A program made the position numbers and the translations under genes. The notes beneath the pieces are model-generated. The model was not told the origin of the DNA and did not search any database. It saw only the letters and a list, made by a program, of their open reading frames with translations. Shown one piece after another: positions 17,597 through 27,320 of a stretch of DNA of 64,000 nucleotides. Within the stretch, counting starts at the first letter, position 1, and every line of letters begins with the position of its first letter. The DNA comes from Nereida ignava (GTDB lineage: Bacteria > Pseudomonadota > Alphaproteobacteria > Rhodobacterales > Rhodobacteraceae): positions 62,001 through 126,000 of the forward strand of contig NZ_CVPC01000005.1 of assembly GCF_001049735.1 (NCBI RefSeq). The letters run 5' to 3'.

Positions 17597-17941
17597 TTAA
17601 AGCGCGTCATCGTTAGTTTCGCCGGTACGGACGCGCAGCGCGCTGTCCAGATCCAGAACGAAGATTTTGCCATCACCGATTTTGTCGGTCTTCGCTGTGG
17701 TCGCGATGGTTTCAACAACCTGATCGACCATGGATGCCGCGACCGCGATCTCCAGCTTTACCTTCGGTACAAAGTTCACTGCGTATTCCGCGCCACGATA
17801 GATTTCCGTGTGGCCAGATTGCGATCCGAACCCTTTAATTTCTGTCACCATCATTCCGCGCACGCCAATGGATGTCAGCGCCTCGCGGACCTCCTCAAGC
17901 TTGAACGGTTTGATTGCTGCAATAATCAGTTTCACGTGCAT
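17597..17941 (-). CDS. glnK: PII signal protein GlnK
   Basis: Trimeric nitrogen/2-oxoglutarate sensor of 114 residues. It starts MHVKLIIAAIKPFKLEEVRE, two residues longer than most; Tyr53 in the T-loop (RGAEYAVNF) equals the uridylylated Tyr51 of other PII proteins. KTDKIGDGKIFV in the B-loop and the C-terminal VRTGE are typical ATP/2-oxoglutarate contacts. Being next to amtB makes GlnK the better name than GlnB. The window contains a second PII-like protein, SbtB at 56000. Confidence 0.95.
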   Translation of the reverse strand: MHVKLIIAAIKPFKLEEVREALTSIGVRGMMVTEIKGFGSQSGHTEIYRGAEYAVNFVPKVKLEIAVAASMVDQVVETIATTAKTDKIGDGKIFVLDLDSALRVRTGETNDDAL

Positions 17942-18064
17942 CCCCTTGTTGATCTTCTACTCAGACCGCTAAGACAGCGCTCTTTGGATGACCTGAGCGG
18001 ACACCTAGCGCCCCCTTCAAACAAGAGATCGGCGGATATCTGCTGCGCCGCAGCGTGACTTACT

Positions 18065-18087
18065 GCCTAAATTTTGAACATTTAGGC
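18065..18087. promoter_or_regulatory. Perfect inverted repeat upstream of glnK and PBP gene
   Basis: GCCTAAAT at 18065-18072 and ATTTAGGC at 18080-18087 form an 8-bp palindrome with a 7-base spacer in the 259-bp divergent region. A partial second copy (GTCTAAAAAATAGGC) follows. It may be an operator for either gene or a short hairpin; no matching regulator is known to me. Confidence 0.4.
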
Positions 18088-18200
18088 GCAATTGTCTAAA
18101 AAATAGGCGATTAGAAAAGCTGAAAATAAGAATCACCAGCTAAACAAGACCGATAAAACCCGATACAATTGGGAAAACACCGTCAAAACGGGCAGAGCAG

Positions 18201-20384
18201 ATGGCACCCTCAAATAAACCCCGCAAGCCTCTTGTGGCGGACAAACGCTATTCGAAGCCCGCAAAACCTGCGGCCAAGAAAGCTGTAAAGCGCAAAGCAA
18301 AACCTAAAGCCGCTCCCAAAAAACAGGCTGGCCTTTTTGGCTGGCTTAAGCGTCTGATTAAATGGGCGCTATGGACAATCTGGTCTTTTATCTGGCGCAC
18401 CGGGGCAGTGATCACCTTACTGATCGTAGGGAGCGCCAGTTATTACGCTGCAACACTACCCGATATGGAGCAGCTTGTTGACGGACGCGCCCGCGGTTCT
18501 GTGACCATGTCAGATCGTGACGGCAGAACCTTTGCGTGGCGCGGGGATCAGTTCGGCGGCATGGTTACGGCCACCACAGTATCAGCACACCTCAAAAACG
18601 CCGTCGTCGCCACAGAGGACAAGCGGTTCTATCGTCATGTCGGTGTATCACCACGCGGAATCGCGTCCGCTGTGCGGATCAACTTACGCGAAGGGCGTGG
18701 TCCACTGTCTGGTAACGGCGGCTCAACGATTACGCAGCAAACCGCTAAACTGTTGTGCCTTGGCGTGCCTTTTGATCCTAATAAATGGAAATCCGAGACC
18801 GCCTACGAAGCAGATTGCCGCCGCACCACGCTTTGGCGCAAAGTTAAAGAAGCGGTCTTCGCCCTTGGCATGGAGATCAAATACACCAAGGATGATATTC
18901 TGACGGTCTATTTGAACCGCGCCTATCTGGGTGCAGGTAGCCGCGGGTTTGAAGCCGCCGCACAGCGCTATTTCAGCAAGTCCGCCGCAATGGTGAACCC
19001 AGCCGAAGCAGCCATGTTGGCAGGACTCCTAAAGGCCCCCTCAACACTTGCGCCCACGAACAACCTGCAACGCAGCCAAGATCGCGCGAACCTTGTGATT
19101 GGTTTAATGGAACAGCAAAAGTACCTCACCCCAATCGAGGCCTCGCTGGCGCGCGCAACACCGGCAGAACTTTCACAGGCGGCCAAGCGCAAATCGGGGG
19201 GATATTTTGCAGATTGGGTCATGGATAGCGGGCCTGAATTCTTCACGCGCTCTACCACGGAAGACGTCATCATACGTACCACGCTTGATCAACGGATGCA
19301 GACCGCCGCAGAAGAAGCGCTGCAATATATATTCGAGGAAAAGGTCCGCGAAGGCTCAAAGGCGCAAGCAGCCATAGTCGTTATGTCTGCAGACGGCGCG
19401 GTACGTGCGATGGTGGGTGGACGCGCCACAAACGGCACAGGCGCATTCAACCGCGCCACCCAAGCAAAGCGCCAAGCTGGGTCAACCTTTAAGCCGTTCG
19501 TCTACGCAACGGCACTTGATCGCGGATACACCCCTGAAGACGTCGTTTTGGATGAGCCCCTGTGCATCGACATCCCCGGGTCGGGCGAATGGTGCCCCAA
19601 GAACTACGCCAAAGAATTCAAAGGCCAAGTTACCCTAACCGAAGCCTTTAAGGATTCCCTCAACATTCCTGCCGTGCGCATTTCCGAAGGCTTGGGCCGT
19701 GAACGTGTCCGCGAAATTGCGCAGGGCTTTGGTATTCAGAGCGATCTTGCTGCGGGTCCGGCGCTGGCGCTTGGTGCGTCTGAAAGCACGCTTATTGAAA
19801 TGACCGGCGCCTATGCGGGTATTCTAAATGGCGGCTCGTCAGTGACACCCTACGGCCTGATCGAGTTGCGCGTTTTGGGTGACGACACACCGCTGATGAC
19901 GCAAACTGGCGGTATTGAGGACCGCGTGATCAGCCGTGAAGCCGCACAGCAACTCACGTGGATGATGTATCAAACAGTCGAAGCAGGCACCGGACGCCGC
20001 GCACGCATCGAAGGCCGGGAAATTGCGGGCAAAACGGGCACCACGCAAGCCGCGCGCGACGCGTGGTTCATCGGGTTTTCCGGTGATTACGTGGCTGGCG
20101 TTTGGATGGGGTACGATGACAACACACCACTTAGTGGCGTGACGGGTAGCGGCCTACCCGCCGAGATCTGGCATGAGACCATGCGCCGTATTCTTGAAGA
20201 TCTGCCGGCTGTTCCCTTGCCGATGCAGCCATCAGGTGGCGCACCATGGAGCAACCCGCCCCGCGGTTCAGAGCTTAATCGCACCATCCCGCAGCAGCCT
20301 TCATCCCAAAACAGCGATGGGTTTGAGGCAACTGCTGAAAATATCTTGATCGACGTTCTGCGAGGACTTCTGGGGGGCAATTAA
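18201..20384 (+). CDS. Class A penicillin-binding protein (PBP1A-type)
   Basis: Bifunctional peptidoglycan synthase of 727 residues. A Lys/Pro/Ala-rich cytoplasmic tail (about 1-50) leads to one membrane helix (about 60-85). The GT51 glycosyltransferase domain has the catalytic glutamate E139 in ATEDKRFYRHVG and GNGGSTITQQTAK. The transpeptidase domain has S428-T-F-K, the S486-L-N triad and K611-T-G-T. The C-terminal 60 residues are Pro/Gly/Ser-rich and probably disordered. The basic tail is longer than in most PBP1A proteins. A hairpin-forming divergent region separates it from glnK. The pathway and activity are well supported. Confidence 0.94.
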   Translation: MAPSNKPRKPLVADKRYSKPAKPAAKKAVKRKAKPKAAPKKQAGLFGWLKRLIKWALWTIWSFIWRTGAVITLLIVGSASYYAATLPDMEQLVDGRARGSVTMSDRDGRTFAWRGDQFGGMVTATTVSAHLKNAVVATEDKRFYRHVGVSPRGIASAVRINLREGRGPLSGNGGSTITQQTAKLLCLGVPFDPNKWKSETAYEADCRRTTLWRKVKEAVFALGMEIKYTKDDILTVYLNRAYLGAGSRGFEAAAQRYFSKSAAMVNPAEAAMLAGLLKAPSTLAPTNNLQRSQDRANLVIGLMEQQKYLTPIEASLARATPAELSQAAKRKSGGYFADWVMDSGPEFFTRSTTEDVIIRTTLDQRMQTAAEEALQYIFEEKVREGSKAQAAIVVMSADGAVRAMVGGRATNGTGAFNRATQAKRQAGSTFKPFVYATALDRGYTPEDVVLDEPLCIDIPGSGEWCPKNYAKEFKGQVTLTEAFKDSLNIPAVRISEGLGRERVREIAQGFGIQSDLAAGPALALGASESTLIEMTGAYAGILNGGSSVTPYGLIELRVLGDDTPLMTQTGGIEDRVISREAAQQLTWMMYQTVEAGTGRRARIEGREIAGKTGTTQAARDAWFIGFSGDYVAGVWMGYDDNTPLSGVTGSGLPAEIWHETMRRILEDLPAVPLPMQPSGGAPWSNPPRGSELNRTIPQQPSSQNSDGFEATAENILIDVLRGLLGGN

Positions 20385-20409
20385 GCCCGTCCAACTTAGC
20401 CCACTCAAC

Positions 20410-21012
20410 CTACAAGGAAGAAAGGTCGCGCGTCAGCTGATCCAGATTACCGTTGCGACGATCCAGAAGCGCACCGATTTCTGTCTTTTCTGTCCGCGCA
20501 AGGCTGATACCCTCAATCAACATATCCGCAAAAAGGCCATTGTCGTTCACACGGAAGGTCACATCAAACGGTCGTTCGCCGCTTAACAGTGCCTCGGCGC
20601 GAACCTCAACAAAGCTTTTCACTGATTTTGCAGATTTCACTGTGATCTCACCACCGATGAACTCACGGAAGCGGCGGCCATATTTACGCGAGATATATCC
20701 AGCAAATGCTTTGTTATACGCACGGATTTGACCCGACGATGCAGCACGTGCATCAGCGCCCAAGGTAAAGCGTGCGATCCGCTCGACATCAGCGTAGCGC
20801 TCAAAAATACCCGCAAATTCGCGGATCATAGCGTTTTCTGAACGGCCCGAGTTAATAACCTTATTGATATCCGCCACGACGCTCTGGATAAGGCGCTCGG
20901 CCTGCGCAGTGGTCAATGCCAGCGCAGGCGTGGACAATGCAGCACCCGCAAAAGCAGCAATACCAGCTGTGACAAATGTGCGGCGTGAAAAACTAGTTGA
21001 ACAGGTCATCAT
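20410..21012 (-). CDS. mlaC: MlaC-family phospholipid-binding periplasmic protein
   Basis: Soluble carrier that ferries phospholipids between outer and inner membranes. From the ATG at 21012 (GAGGA upstream, second ATG at 21009) the protein has 200 residues with a Tat-like signal (SRRTF, then hydrophobic AGIAAFAGAALSTPALA). RIARFTLGADARAAS and ISRKYGRRFREFIGGEI are typical of the Ttg2D/MlaC family. The start lies inside the mlaA 3' end by 20 bp, coupling the two. The inner-membrane ABC part (MlaFEDB) is not in this window. Confidence 0.85.
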   Translation of the reverse strand: MMTCSTSFSRRTFVTAGIAAFAGAALSTPALALTTAQAERLIQSVVADINKVINSGRSENAMIREFAGIFERYADVERIARFTLGADARAASSGQIRAYNKAFAGYISRKYGRRFREFIGGEITVKSAKSVKSFVEVRAEALLSGERPFDVTFRVNDNGLFADMLIEGISLARTEKTEIGALLDRRNGNLDQLTRDLSSL

Positions 21013-21754
21013 ACGTATCCTCGGTTGTACTTTCGGGGCTCGCGACGGGCGTGCCCAACTCAAAACGGCGACTTTGCAAATAGATGCTGCGCGCTTGGGC
21101 GTAACTATCGGCGCTCTCATAAAGCACCTGATCAATCACACCAGAAAATGTGTAGCGATCACCGAGACGCGCCAAACCACCGGCAACAGGCGGCACAAGA
21201 TTTTCGGGCGAGTCTAGATCGTAGCTGAGCGGGTTCGTAAACAGATCAACCACCTTACCAAGCGTTTCACGTTGGGTTGAGGCGCCAAGCAACGGCAACT
21301 CAATATAAGCACCCTCGGGGGCGCCCCATGTGGCAAGTGTTTCGCCAAAATCTGCGCGCTCTTGCTCAAGCCCCGCCTCGGTTGCCGGATCCAGCAAACC
21401 GCCAAGCCCCAATGTCGTGTTCATTGCAAATCTGAAGAAATTGCGCGCGGCGCCGTCAATGTCGCCTTGCAAAAGCGTGTTCACAAACTGGGAAGGCAAT
21501 GAAAGATTCGCTGCAAAATTACCAACGCCCGTCCGTACGGTTTGTGGCACAATCGTCCCGTATCCATTTGAGATCGGACGGAACAGGGCGCGGTCGACGC
21601 TTTTGTTAAACCCATGGATTTTGCGGTTCGTTTTTTCAAACGGGTCATGAATTTCCACAGGTGTTTGCGGGACTGAACACGCCGCCAGCGCCCCAATTGC
21701 GCAAAGCGCAAAACAACGCAGAACTGTATTTTTTAGGATTTTCGCAAACCGCAT
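20993..21754 (-). CDS. mlaA: Outer-membrane lipoprotein MlaA (VacJ)
   Basis: Removes misplaced phospholipid from the outer leaflet of the outer membrane. From the ATG at 21754 (GGGGG upstream) it has 253 residues, with a lipoprotein signal ending in LAAC; longer upstream in-frame codons would destroy the signal peptide. HDPFEKTNRKIHGFNKSVD and the FFRFAMNTTLGLGGLLDPAT segment are MlaA hallmarks, and DFGETLATWG follows. The end overlaps mlaC by 20 bp. The C-terminal acidic tail TTEDTYDDLFN is lineage-specific. Confidence 0.93.
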   Translation of the reverse strand: MRFAKILKNTVLRCFALCAIGALAACSVPQTPVEIHDPFEKTNRKIHGFNKSVDRALFRPISNGYGTIVPQTVRTGVGNFAANLSLPSQFVNTLLQGDIDGAARNFFRFAMNTTLGLGGLLDPATEAGLEQERADFGETLATWGAPEGAYIELPLLGASTQRETLGKVVDLFTNPLSYDLDSPENLVPPVAGGLARLGDRYTFSGVIDQVLYESADSYAQARSIYLQSRRFELGTPVASPESTTEDTYDDLFN

Positions 21755-21984
21755 ATCACGCCCCCATTCATTGAACTTACCAAATAACGTAAAACCACGA
21801 AATTCCCAGTATCGACGTGGGACCGACATATAAATGTGATAATTGCGCGACAGCCTCACATATCCAAACTTAATCAGCATCGCGGCACTTTGTTTTGGCA
21901 AAGCCCCCTAATTGTAATTGCCCATGCCCGCGCGCAGGGCTAGCGTTTGATCAAACGTATAGATTACCAGAACAGGACTTTGAG

Positions 21985-22446
21985 ATGAGCAATATTGAGA
22001 AAAAGCTAACGGACTTTGGCGTAACCCTTGCAGACGCACCTGCGCCCGCAGCCAATTATGTGCCATTCGTTCAAGTCGGCGACATGTTGTTTGTGTCGGG
22101 CCAAATCAGCCGTGATGACGAAGGCTTGATCACAGGTAAAGTTGGCGATGACCTCAGCGTCGAAGCAGGCGCTGCCGCCGCCCGCACCTGTGCAATTGCA
22201 CTTTTGTCTCAGGTTAAAGCAGCCTGTGGCGGTGATTTGGACCGCCTTGTGCGCGTGGTCAAATTAACAGGCTTTGTGAACTCAACCCCTGATTTCACCG
22301 AACAACCACAAGTCATCAATGGATGCTCTGACTTTCTGGTAGAAGCACTTGGTGACATCGGCCGTCATTCACGCAGCGCGGTTTCAGCGGGCGCTCTGCC
22401 GCTCAATGTAGCCGTAGAAATTGAAGGCATTTTTCAGATCAAATGA
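21985..22446 (+). CDS. RidA-family protein (YjgF/YER057c)
   Basis: A 153-residue member of the RidA family, many of which hydrolyse reactive enamine/imine intermediates. AGGAC precedes the ATG at 21985; in-frame codons upstream are not credible. GDMLFVSGQISRD and NVAVEIEGIFQI are typical. The later position matching the catalytic Arg of canonical RidA is not clear from reading, so this may be a RidA subgroup with other activity. Stop overlaps the phosphodiesterase gene by 4 bp. Confidence 0.85.
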   Translation: MSNIEKKLTDFGVTLADAPAPAANYVPFVQVGDMLFVSGQISRDDEGLITGKVGDDLSVEAGAAAARTCAIALLSQVKAACGGDLDRLVRVVKLTGFVNSTPDFTEQPQVINGCSDFLVEALGDIGRHSRSAVSAGALPLNVAVEIEGIFQIK

Positions 22447-23192
22447 CGCTGCAACGTTCCTTTTTTGATCGGCCCATAGCGCACCGTGCGTTGCATGATG
22501 TAACGGACGGGCGGCCCGAAAACAGCCGCGCCGCTATTCGTGCGGCCATCGAGAAAGGCTACAGAATTGAGATTGACCTACAGCTCAGCGCCGACAACCA
22601 AGCCATGGTTTTTCATGACTACGGCTTGGACCGCCTCGCGCACGGCAACGGACCAATCAGTATCCATTCCGCACAAGCACTTGGTGAAATAACGCTGCGC
22701 GGCGGGGATGAGGGCATTCCAACATTTGCCGAAGTTCTTGAATTGGTTGACGGACGTGTTGCGCTGTTGGTTGAGCTGAAGGACCAAGACGGCCAAATGG
22801 GGCCAAACGTAGGTGCTTTAGAACGGGCAACAGCGAATGCTGCGCACGGCTATTCGGGACCGATCGCGATGATGTCGTTCAATCCCCATTCTGTTTTGCA
22901 CATGGCCGATCTTATGCCAGAAATCCCTCGGGGCATCACAACCAGCTCGTTCGTTCCTGAAAAATGGGGCCTGCCCGAAAGCATTTGTGCGTCCCTTCGT
23001 GACATCCCTGATTATGACCGCGCGAAATGTTGTTTCATCAGCCACGAAGTAGACGACTTGGACCGCCCTCGTGTGGCTAAACTGAAATCCGAAGGTGCTG
23101 CGATTTTATGCTGGACGGTTAAATCGGCCCGGCAAGAAATCACCGCACGAAAAATTGCCGATAACATCACATTTGAACAATACCTCGCTTGA
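22443..23192 (+). CDS. Glycerophosphodiester phosphodiesterase
   Basis: Cytosolic enzyme of 249 residues (no signal peptide) that splits glycerophosphodiesters to glycerol-3-phosphate and an alcohol. The GDPD active-site set is complete: H14-R15, E26-N27, E43 and D45 in IEIDLQ, H58 in VFHDYGLDR, and ELKDQDG later for metal binding. UgpQ-like in size. It lies in a run of five co-directional genes from RidA to MscS that are closely spaced. Confidence 0.9.
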   Translation: MTLQRSFFDRPIAHRALHDVTDGRPENSRAAIRAAIEKGYRIEIDLQLSADNQAMVFHDYGLDRLAHGNGPISIHSAQALGEITLRGGDEGIPTFAEVLELVDGRVALLVELKDQDGQMGPNVGALERATANAAHGYSGPIAMMSFNPHSVLHMADLMPEIPRGITTSSFVPEKWGLPESICASLRDIPDYDRAKCCFISHEVDDLDRPRVAKLKSEGAAILCWTVKSARQEITARKIADNITFEQYLA

Positions 23193-23222
23193 CGCCAATT
23201 GAACGGGCACCACCTCAAAACC

Positions 23223-24404
23223 ATGAACAAAGCCCCAGAAATTGAAGTACGTATCGTCAGCCAAATTGCCGAGATTGGCCAAGCAGAATGGGACGCTTGC
23301 GCCACCCCTGGCCAAAAGCGCCCCGATGATCCGTTTACGACTTACCGCTTTCTTAAGGCGCTTGAAGATAGCGGATCTGTCGGAACAGGCACCGGTTGGC
23401 AACCGCACTATTTGCACGCACTTGAAGGCGGCGAAACAATCGGTGTGGCGCCGATGTACGGCAAATCCCATAGCCAAGGTGAGTACATCTTCGACCACAA
23501 CTGGGCGCATGCCTTTGAACGCGCAGGCGGCAGATATTATCCCAAACTACAGATCGCCGTGCCACACACGCCCGCGACAGGCCGCCGCTTTTTGGTCAAA
23601 TACGGACGTGAAGAAGTTGCACGCTCGGCCCTAATGCAGGGCGCTGTGCAGGTGGCGGGAAGTAACAGTTTCAGCAGCCTGCACATTACATTTTGCACAG
23701 ATGATGAGCGCGCTTTCGGCGCAGAGTTGGGGCTTTTGGAGCGCTCAAGCCAACAATTCCATTGGCTCAACAACGGCTACGCGGACTTTGACGGTTTTCT
23801 CAACAGCCTCTCAAGCCGCAAGCGCAAAAACATCCGCAAAGAACGCGAGAAAGCCCAAAGCTTTGGCGGTGAAATCCACTGTCTGACAGGGGATCAAATC
23901 CAACCAGAGCATTGGGACGCCTTTTGGATTTTCTACCAAGACACGGGCGCGCGCAAATGGGGCACGCCCTACCTTACCCGCGCATTTTTCGATCATGCCC
24001 AACAGCATCTGCGCGATGACATGCTTTTGGTACTTGCGGAGCGTGATGGCCAATACGTTGCCGGCGCGCTTAACTTTATCGGTCGCGATGTTCTGTATGG
24101 CCGGTACTGGGGCTGTATTGAAGACCACCCCTGTCTGCATTTTGAAGTCTGTTATTATCAAGCGATCGACTACGCGATCAAACACGGCCTGAGCCGCGTT
24201 GAGGCAGGCGCGCAGGGATCGCATAAACTGGCGCGCGGCTACATGCCTGTCACTACCAACAGCCTGCACTGGATTGCCGATGAAAGTTTCAGCACAGCAA
24301 TCGGTGATTATCTTCAAGCCGAGCGTGCCGCAGTCGATGATGAGATTGAAATCATGACGGCCTACGGGCCGTTCAAGAAATCCCAGCATGAGGAGCAAGA
24401 ATGA
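23223..24404 (+). CDS. FemAB/GNAT-like acyltransferase (COG3146 type)
   Basis: A 393-residue protein resembling the GNAT-fold family once annotated as peptidoglycan biosynthesis proteins (DUF482). Recognisable blocks are WDAC near the start, [11 protein letters not shown]-like text ([18 protein letters not shown] at about residue 105), [12 protein letters not shown], and the C-terminal [18 protein letters not shown]. The substrate is unknown in any organism as far as I recall. The ATG at 23223 is taken; a TTG at 23199 is possible. The end overlaps the pterin dehydratase by 4 bp. Confidence 0.8.
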   Translation: MNKAPEIEVRIVSQIAEIGQAEWDACATPGQKRPDDPFTTYRFLKALEDSGSVGTGTGWQPHYLHALEGGETIGVAPMYGKSHSQGEYIFDHNWAHAFERAGGRYYPKLQIAVPHTPATGRRFLVKYGREEVARSALMQGAVQVAGSNSFSSLHITFCTDDERAFGAELGLLERSSQQFHWLNNGYADFDGFLNSLSSRKRKNIRKEREKAQSFGGEIHCLTGDQIQPEHWDAFWIFYQDTGARKWGTPYLTRAFFDHAQQHLRDDMLLVLAERDGQYVAGALNFIGRDVLYGRYWGCIEDHPCLHFEVCYYQAIDYAIKHGLSRVEAGAQGSHKLARGYMPVTTNSLHWIADESFSTAIGDYLQAERAAVDDEIEIMTAYGPFKKSQHEEQE

Positions 24405-24688
24405 GCACCCCAATTCCACGCGAAGATTTACAAACCCTACAAGACGCAGGATGGGCACACGATCAGACACGCGATGCGGTGAACAAATCGTTTCAATTCG
24501 CGAACTTCGTTGAGGCCTTTGCGTTCATGACGAAAACCGCTATCTGGGCCGAGAAGTTGAACCATCACCCTGAATGGTCAAATGTGTACAAGACCGTTGA
24601 TGTTACTTTAACGACCCACGACATAAACGGACTGTCCCACCTAGACGTCAAACTGGCGCAAAAAATGGACGCGCTCGCGAAAGGCTAA
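24401..24688 (+). CDS. phhB: Pterin-4a-carbinolamine dehydratase
   Basis: A 95-residue protein with the family active site: H55-H56-P-E-W and H73 in TTHD. It dehydrates 4a-hydroxytetrahydrobiopterin during cofactor recycling for aromatic amino-acid hydroxylases, or takes part in pterin cofactor formation. No phenylalanine hydroxylase lies in this window. Both neighbours are tightly spaced (4-bp overlap before, 1 bp gap after). Confidence 0.92.
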   Translation: MSTPIPREDLQTLQDAGWAHDQTRDAVNKSFQFANFVEAFAFMTKTAIWAEKLNHHPEWSNVYKTVDVTLTTHDINGLSHLDVKLAQKMDALAKG

Positions 24689-24689
24689 A

Positions 24690-25544
24690 ATGGAATACCT
24701 GACGAAAATTTTGCAGACCGAAATCTATAACGGCAATTCAGTCGCCGATTACCTTACGCTTGATTTCCTTGTCTCGGTCCTTGGCACAACCGTGTCAGCG
24801 GTCGTCATCCTTGTGCTCGGCTTCATGATTTCAGGGGCGGCGCAAAAGCGGATCAAACGCCTGTCTGAAGTCCACGCGCGCCTTGATGCGACCTTGTTCG
24901 ATTTCCTGAGTAACATTGCCCGCTATGTCATTCTGGGCTTCACACTGCTGTTTTTACTCAACACCGTGGGCATTCAAACCACGTCAATTGTTGCGGTTGT
25001 TGGTGCAGCCGGTCTGGCGATTGGCCTGGCGCTTCAAGGCACGCTGTCCAATGTGGCCGCTGGCGTGATGATTATCTTTTTTCGGCCCGTCAAACTTGGC
25101 GATTTCGTTGCGGTCAACAACGTCATGGGTACAATCAAGGCGATCAACCTCAACTTCATTGAGCTGGCTGACATGAGCAATGTCAAAGTCATCATTCCCA
25201 ACGCAGAAGTGTGGGGAAACACCATCCACAACTACTCGGCCAACAACACACGTCGGGCAGAGTGGACATTTGGCGTGGGGTACGGCGCAAATCTGGCGGA
25301 TGCGCAGCGGATCATCACCGATACAATCATGGCCGATCCGCGTTCATTCCGCGATCCGGAGCCGTTCATTCAGGTAAACAATCTTGGGGACAGCAGCGTA
25401 GACTTTTTGGTCCGCGTCTGGTGCTCGGCTGATGAATACTTCGCCTACCAAGCAGATATGAAACGCGCTGTAAAAGAAGCGCTTGATGCGGGCAAGATCG
25501 ATATTCCGTTCCCAACCCGCACCATCGTCAACGTCAGCGATTAA
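24690..25544 (+). CDS. MscS-family small-conductance mechanosensitive channel
   Basis: Inner-membrane channel of 284 residues that opens under osmotic down-shock. Three hydrophobic segments are followed by the pore-lining helix GAAGLAIGLALQGTLSNVAA (about residues 103-122) and the FFRPVKLGDFV junction with the beta domain. The size matches E. coli MscS (286). The 3' end overlaps the convergent peroxiredoxin gene by 4 bp. Confidence 0.93.
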   Translation: MEYLTKILQTEIYNGNSVADYLTLDFLVSVLGTTVSAVVILVLGFMISGAAQKRIKRLSEVHARLDATLFDFLSNIARYVILGFTLLFLLNTVGIQTTSIVAVVGAAGLAIGLALQGTLSNVAAGVMIIFFRPVKLGDFVAVNNVMGTIKAINLNFIELADMSNVKVIIPNAEVWGNTIHNYSANNTRRAEWTFGVGYGANLADAQRIITDTIMADPRSFRDPEPFIQVNNLGDSSVDFLVRVWCSADEYFAYQADMKRAVKEALDAGKIDIPFPTRTIVNVSD

Positions 25545-26032
25545 GCCATCGAATCCAGCAAGCCTTCGCCCGCAGAAATTTCACTTTCACCGGGCGAGGC
25601 TTCAGCGTTCAGGATGACAACTTTACCATCTTCCACCAACATCGCGTAGCGCTTTGAGCGCGCCAAAAGGCCTGCGGGTGGGGCGTCAAAATCCATTCCC
25701 AATGCCTTGGTGAAAGTTGATTCTGCATCAGACAACATTGTAAGGCCTGCATCAGCGGCACCCGTTGTCTCGCCCCATGCCTTCATCACGAATGGGTCGT
25801 TTACGGACACACAGATGATTTCATCAACGCCTTTTGCATCAAATTGCGCTTTTGTACGGATAAAGCTGGGCACGTGCGCAGAGTGGCACGTCGGCGTGTA
25901 GGCGCCGGGCACCGCGAAAAAGACAACTTTGCGACCTGCTGTCAGGGTCGCTGTTGTCACCTCTTCTGGGCCGTTTTCACCCAAACGAACAAACGTGGCT
26001 TCCGGAAGGGTATCGCCAACTGAAATGGTCAT
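25541..26032 (-). CDS. Prx5-type peroxiredoxin
   Basis: Thiol peroxidase of 163 residues. The active site is PGAYTPTC49, with PGAYTPTCHSAHVPSF typical of the glutaredoxin/glutathione-dependent Prx5 group. VNDPFVMKAWGE is a second group signature. A resolving cysteine is not obvious apart from one at about residue 74, so an external thiol is the likely reductant. Cytosolic, no signal sequence. Divergent from the ferredoxin reductase gene. Confidence 0.92.
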   Translation of the reverse strand: MTISVGDTLPEATFVRLGENGPEEVTTATLTAGRKVVFFAVPGAYTPTCHSAHVPSFIRTKAQFDAKGVDEIICVSVNDPFVMKAWGETTGAADAGLTMLSDAESTFTKALGMDFDAPPAGLLARSKRYAMLVEDGKVVILNAEASPGESEISAGEGLLDSMA

Positions 26033-26114
26033 GAATTATCTCGCTTCATTGATTGATATAACTGGCTTAACTATAGCCGCAAAGAATGGTTCGGCCAGCG
26101 GGGGCGCAAAAGAA

Positions 26115-27320
26115 ATGGAACATATCGTTGTAATTGGCGCAGGACAGGCAGGCGCGTCACTGGTTGCCAAATTGCGGATGCTGAAATTTGAAGGCCAAGT
26201 CACCCTGATTGGCGAAGAGCCCGTGCCCCCATATCAAAGACCCCCGCTTTCAAAAGCTTACCTGCTTGGCGACATGACCCAAGAGCGTCTCTACCTGCGG
26301 CCCGCTGATTACTATGACGAGCAAAACATCACGCTGCGCCTCAATGCACGTGTTGAGCGGATTGATACCGCAAGCCGCGAAGTCCATTTGGCAGGCGAAG
26401 TGATTGCCTACGACCAATTGGTCTTTGCAACAGGTTCAACCCCGCGCAAACTTCCCGCACAAATCGGCGGTGCGCTTGATGGGGTATTCACCGTGCGTGA
26501 TCTGGCGGACGTGGACGCGATGGCCGATCCTATCAATAAAGGCGGCCATGTGTTGATCGTTGGTGGGGGCTACATCGGGCTTGAAGCCGCTGCAGTCGCC
26601 GCGAAAAAAGGGCTTCAGATTACGCTAGTCGAAATGAACGAACGTATTTTGCAGCGTGTTGCCTGCGCCGAAACATCTGCTTATTTCCGCGCGCTACACA
26701 AAGAAAACGGTGTGGATTTGCGCGAAGGTGTGGGCCTTGATCATCTGATTGGTGAGGGGCACGTGAGCGGCGCTAAGCTGACGGACGGAAGCACCTTGGA
26801 TGTGGATTTTGTCATCGTTGGCGTCGGTATTGCACCCGCTGATAGTCTGGCAAAAGACGCAGGCCTCAAAATTGAGAACGGCATTTGGACGGACACATTT
26901 GGCCAGACTTCTGTGCCCAACATCTGGGCCGCAGGTGATTGCGCAAGTTTTCCATGGCGAGATGCGCAGATGCGCCTTGAAAGCGTTCAAAACGCCATTG
27001 ATCAGGCCGAATTGGTTGCTGAAAACATTCTGGGCGCTCAGAAAACCTATGACCCAAAGCCATGGTTTTGGTCCGATCAATATGACATCAAACTACAGAT
27101 TGCGGGTCTGAACACCGGCTTTGACCAGATCGCAGTCCGCGATACAGACGGCGGTCTTAGCCACTGGTACTATGCCGGAGACACGCTCTTGGCCGTTGAC
27201 GCAATGAATGACCCACGGGCGTTCATGGTCGCCAAAAGACTGATTGAGGCCGGTAAATCACCAGCCGCTGATGTCGTACGTAATCCTGAAACAGAGTTGA
27301 AAGACCTGCTGCGCGCATGA
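26115..27320 (+). CDS. Ferredoxin/rubredoxin reductase-type FAD oxidoreductase
   Basis: NAD(P)H-dependent flavoprotein of 401 residues from the ATG at 26115. It begins with an FAD Rossmann motif (VVIGAGQAGASLVAKLR), has RPPLSKAYL typical of putidaredoxin-reductase-like enzymes, a second nucleotide motif VLIVGGGYIGLEAA near residue 145, and the C-terminal FAD motif IWAAGDCAS. It would pass electrons to a 2Fe-2S ferredoxin for an unknown oxygenase or P450. Overlaps rsmD by 4 bp, an unrelated function. Confidence 0.88.
   Translation: MEHIVVIGAGQAGASLVAKLRMLKFEGQVTLIGEEPVPPYQRPPLSKAYLLGDMTQERLYLRPADYYDEQNITLRLNARVERIDTASREVHLAGEVIAYDQLVFATGSTPRKLPAQIGGALDGVFTVRDLADVDAMADPINKGGHVLIVGGGYIGLEAAAVAAKKGLQITLVEMNERILQRVACAETSAYFRALHKENGVDLREGVGLDHLIGEGHVSGAKLTDGSTLDVDFVIVGVGIAPADSLAKDAGLKIENGIWTDTFGQTSVPNIWAAGDCASFPWRDAQMRLESVQNAIDQAELVAENILGAQKTYDPKPWFWSDQYDIKLQIAGLNTGFDQIAVRDTDGGLSHWYYAGDTLLAVDAMNDPRAFMVAKRLIEAGKSPAADVVRNPETELKDLLRA

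Noticed and set aside
17942-18200. Sigma-54 promoter for glnK-amtB
   Set aside because: I looked for the TGGCAC-N5-TTGC pattern on the minus strand and found none that is convincing.
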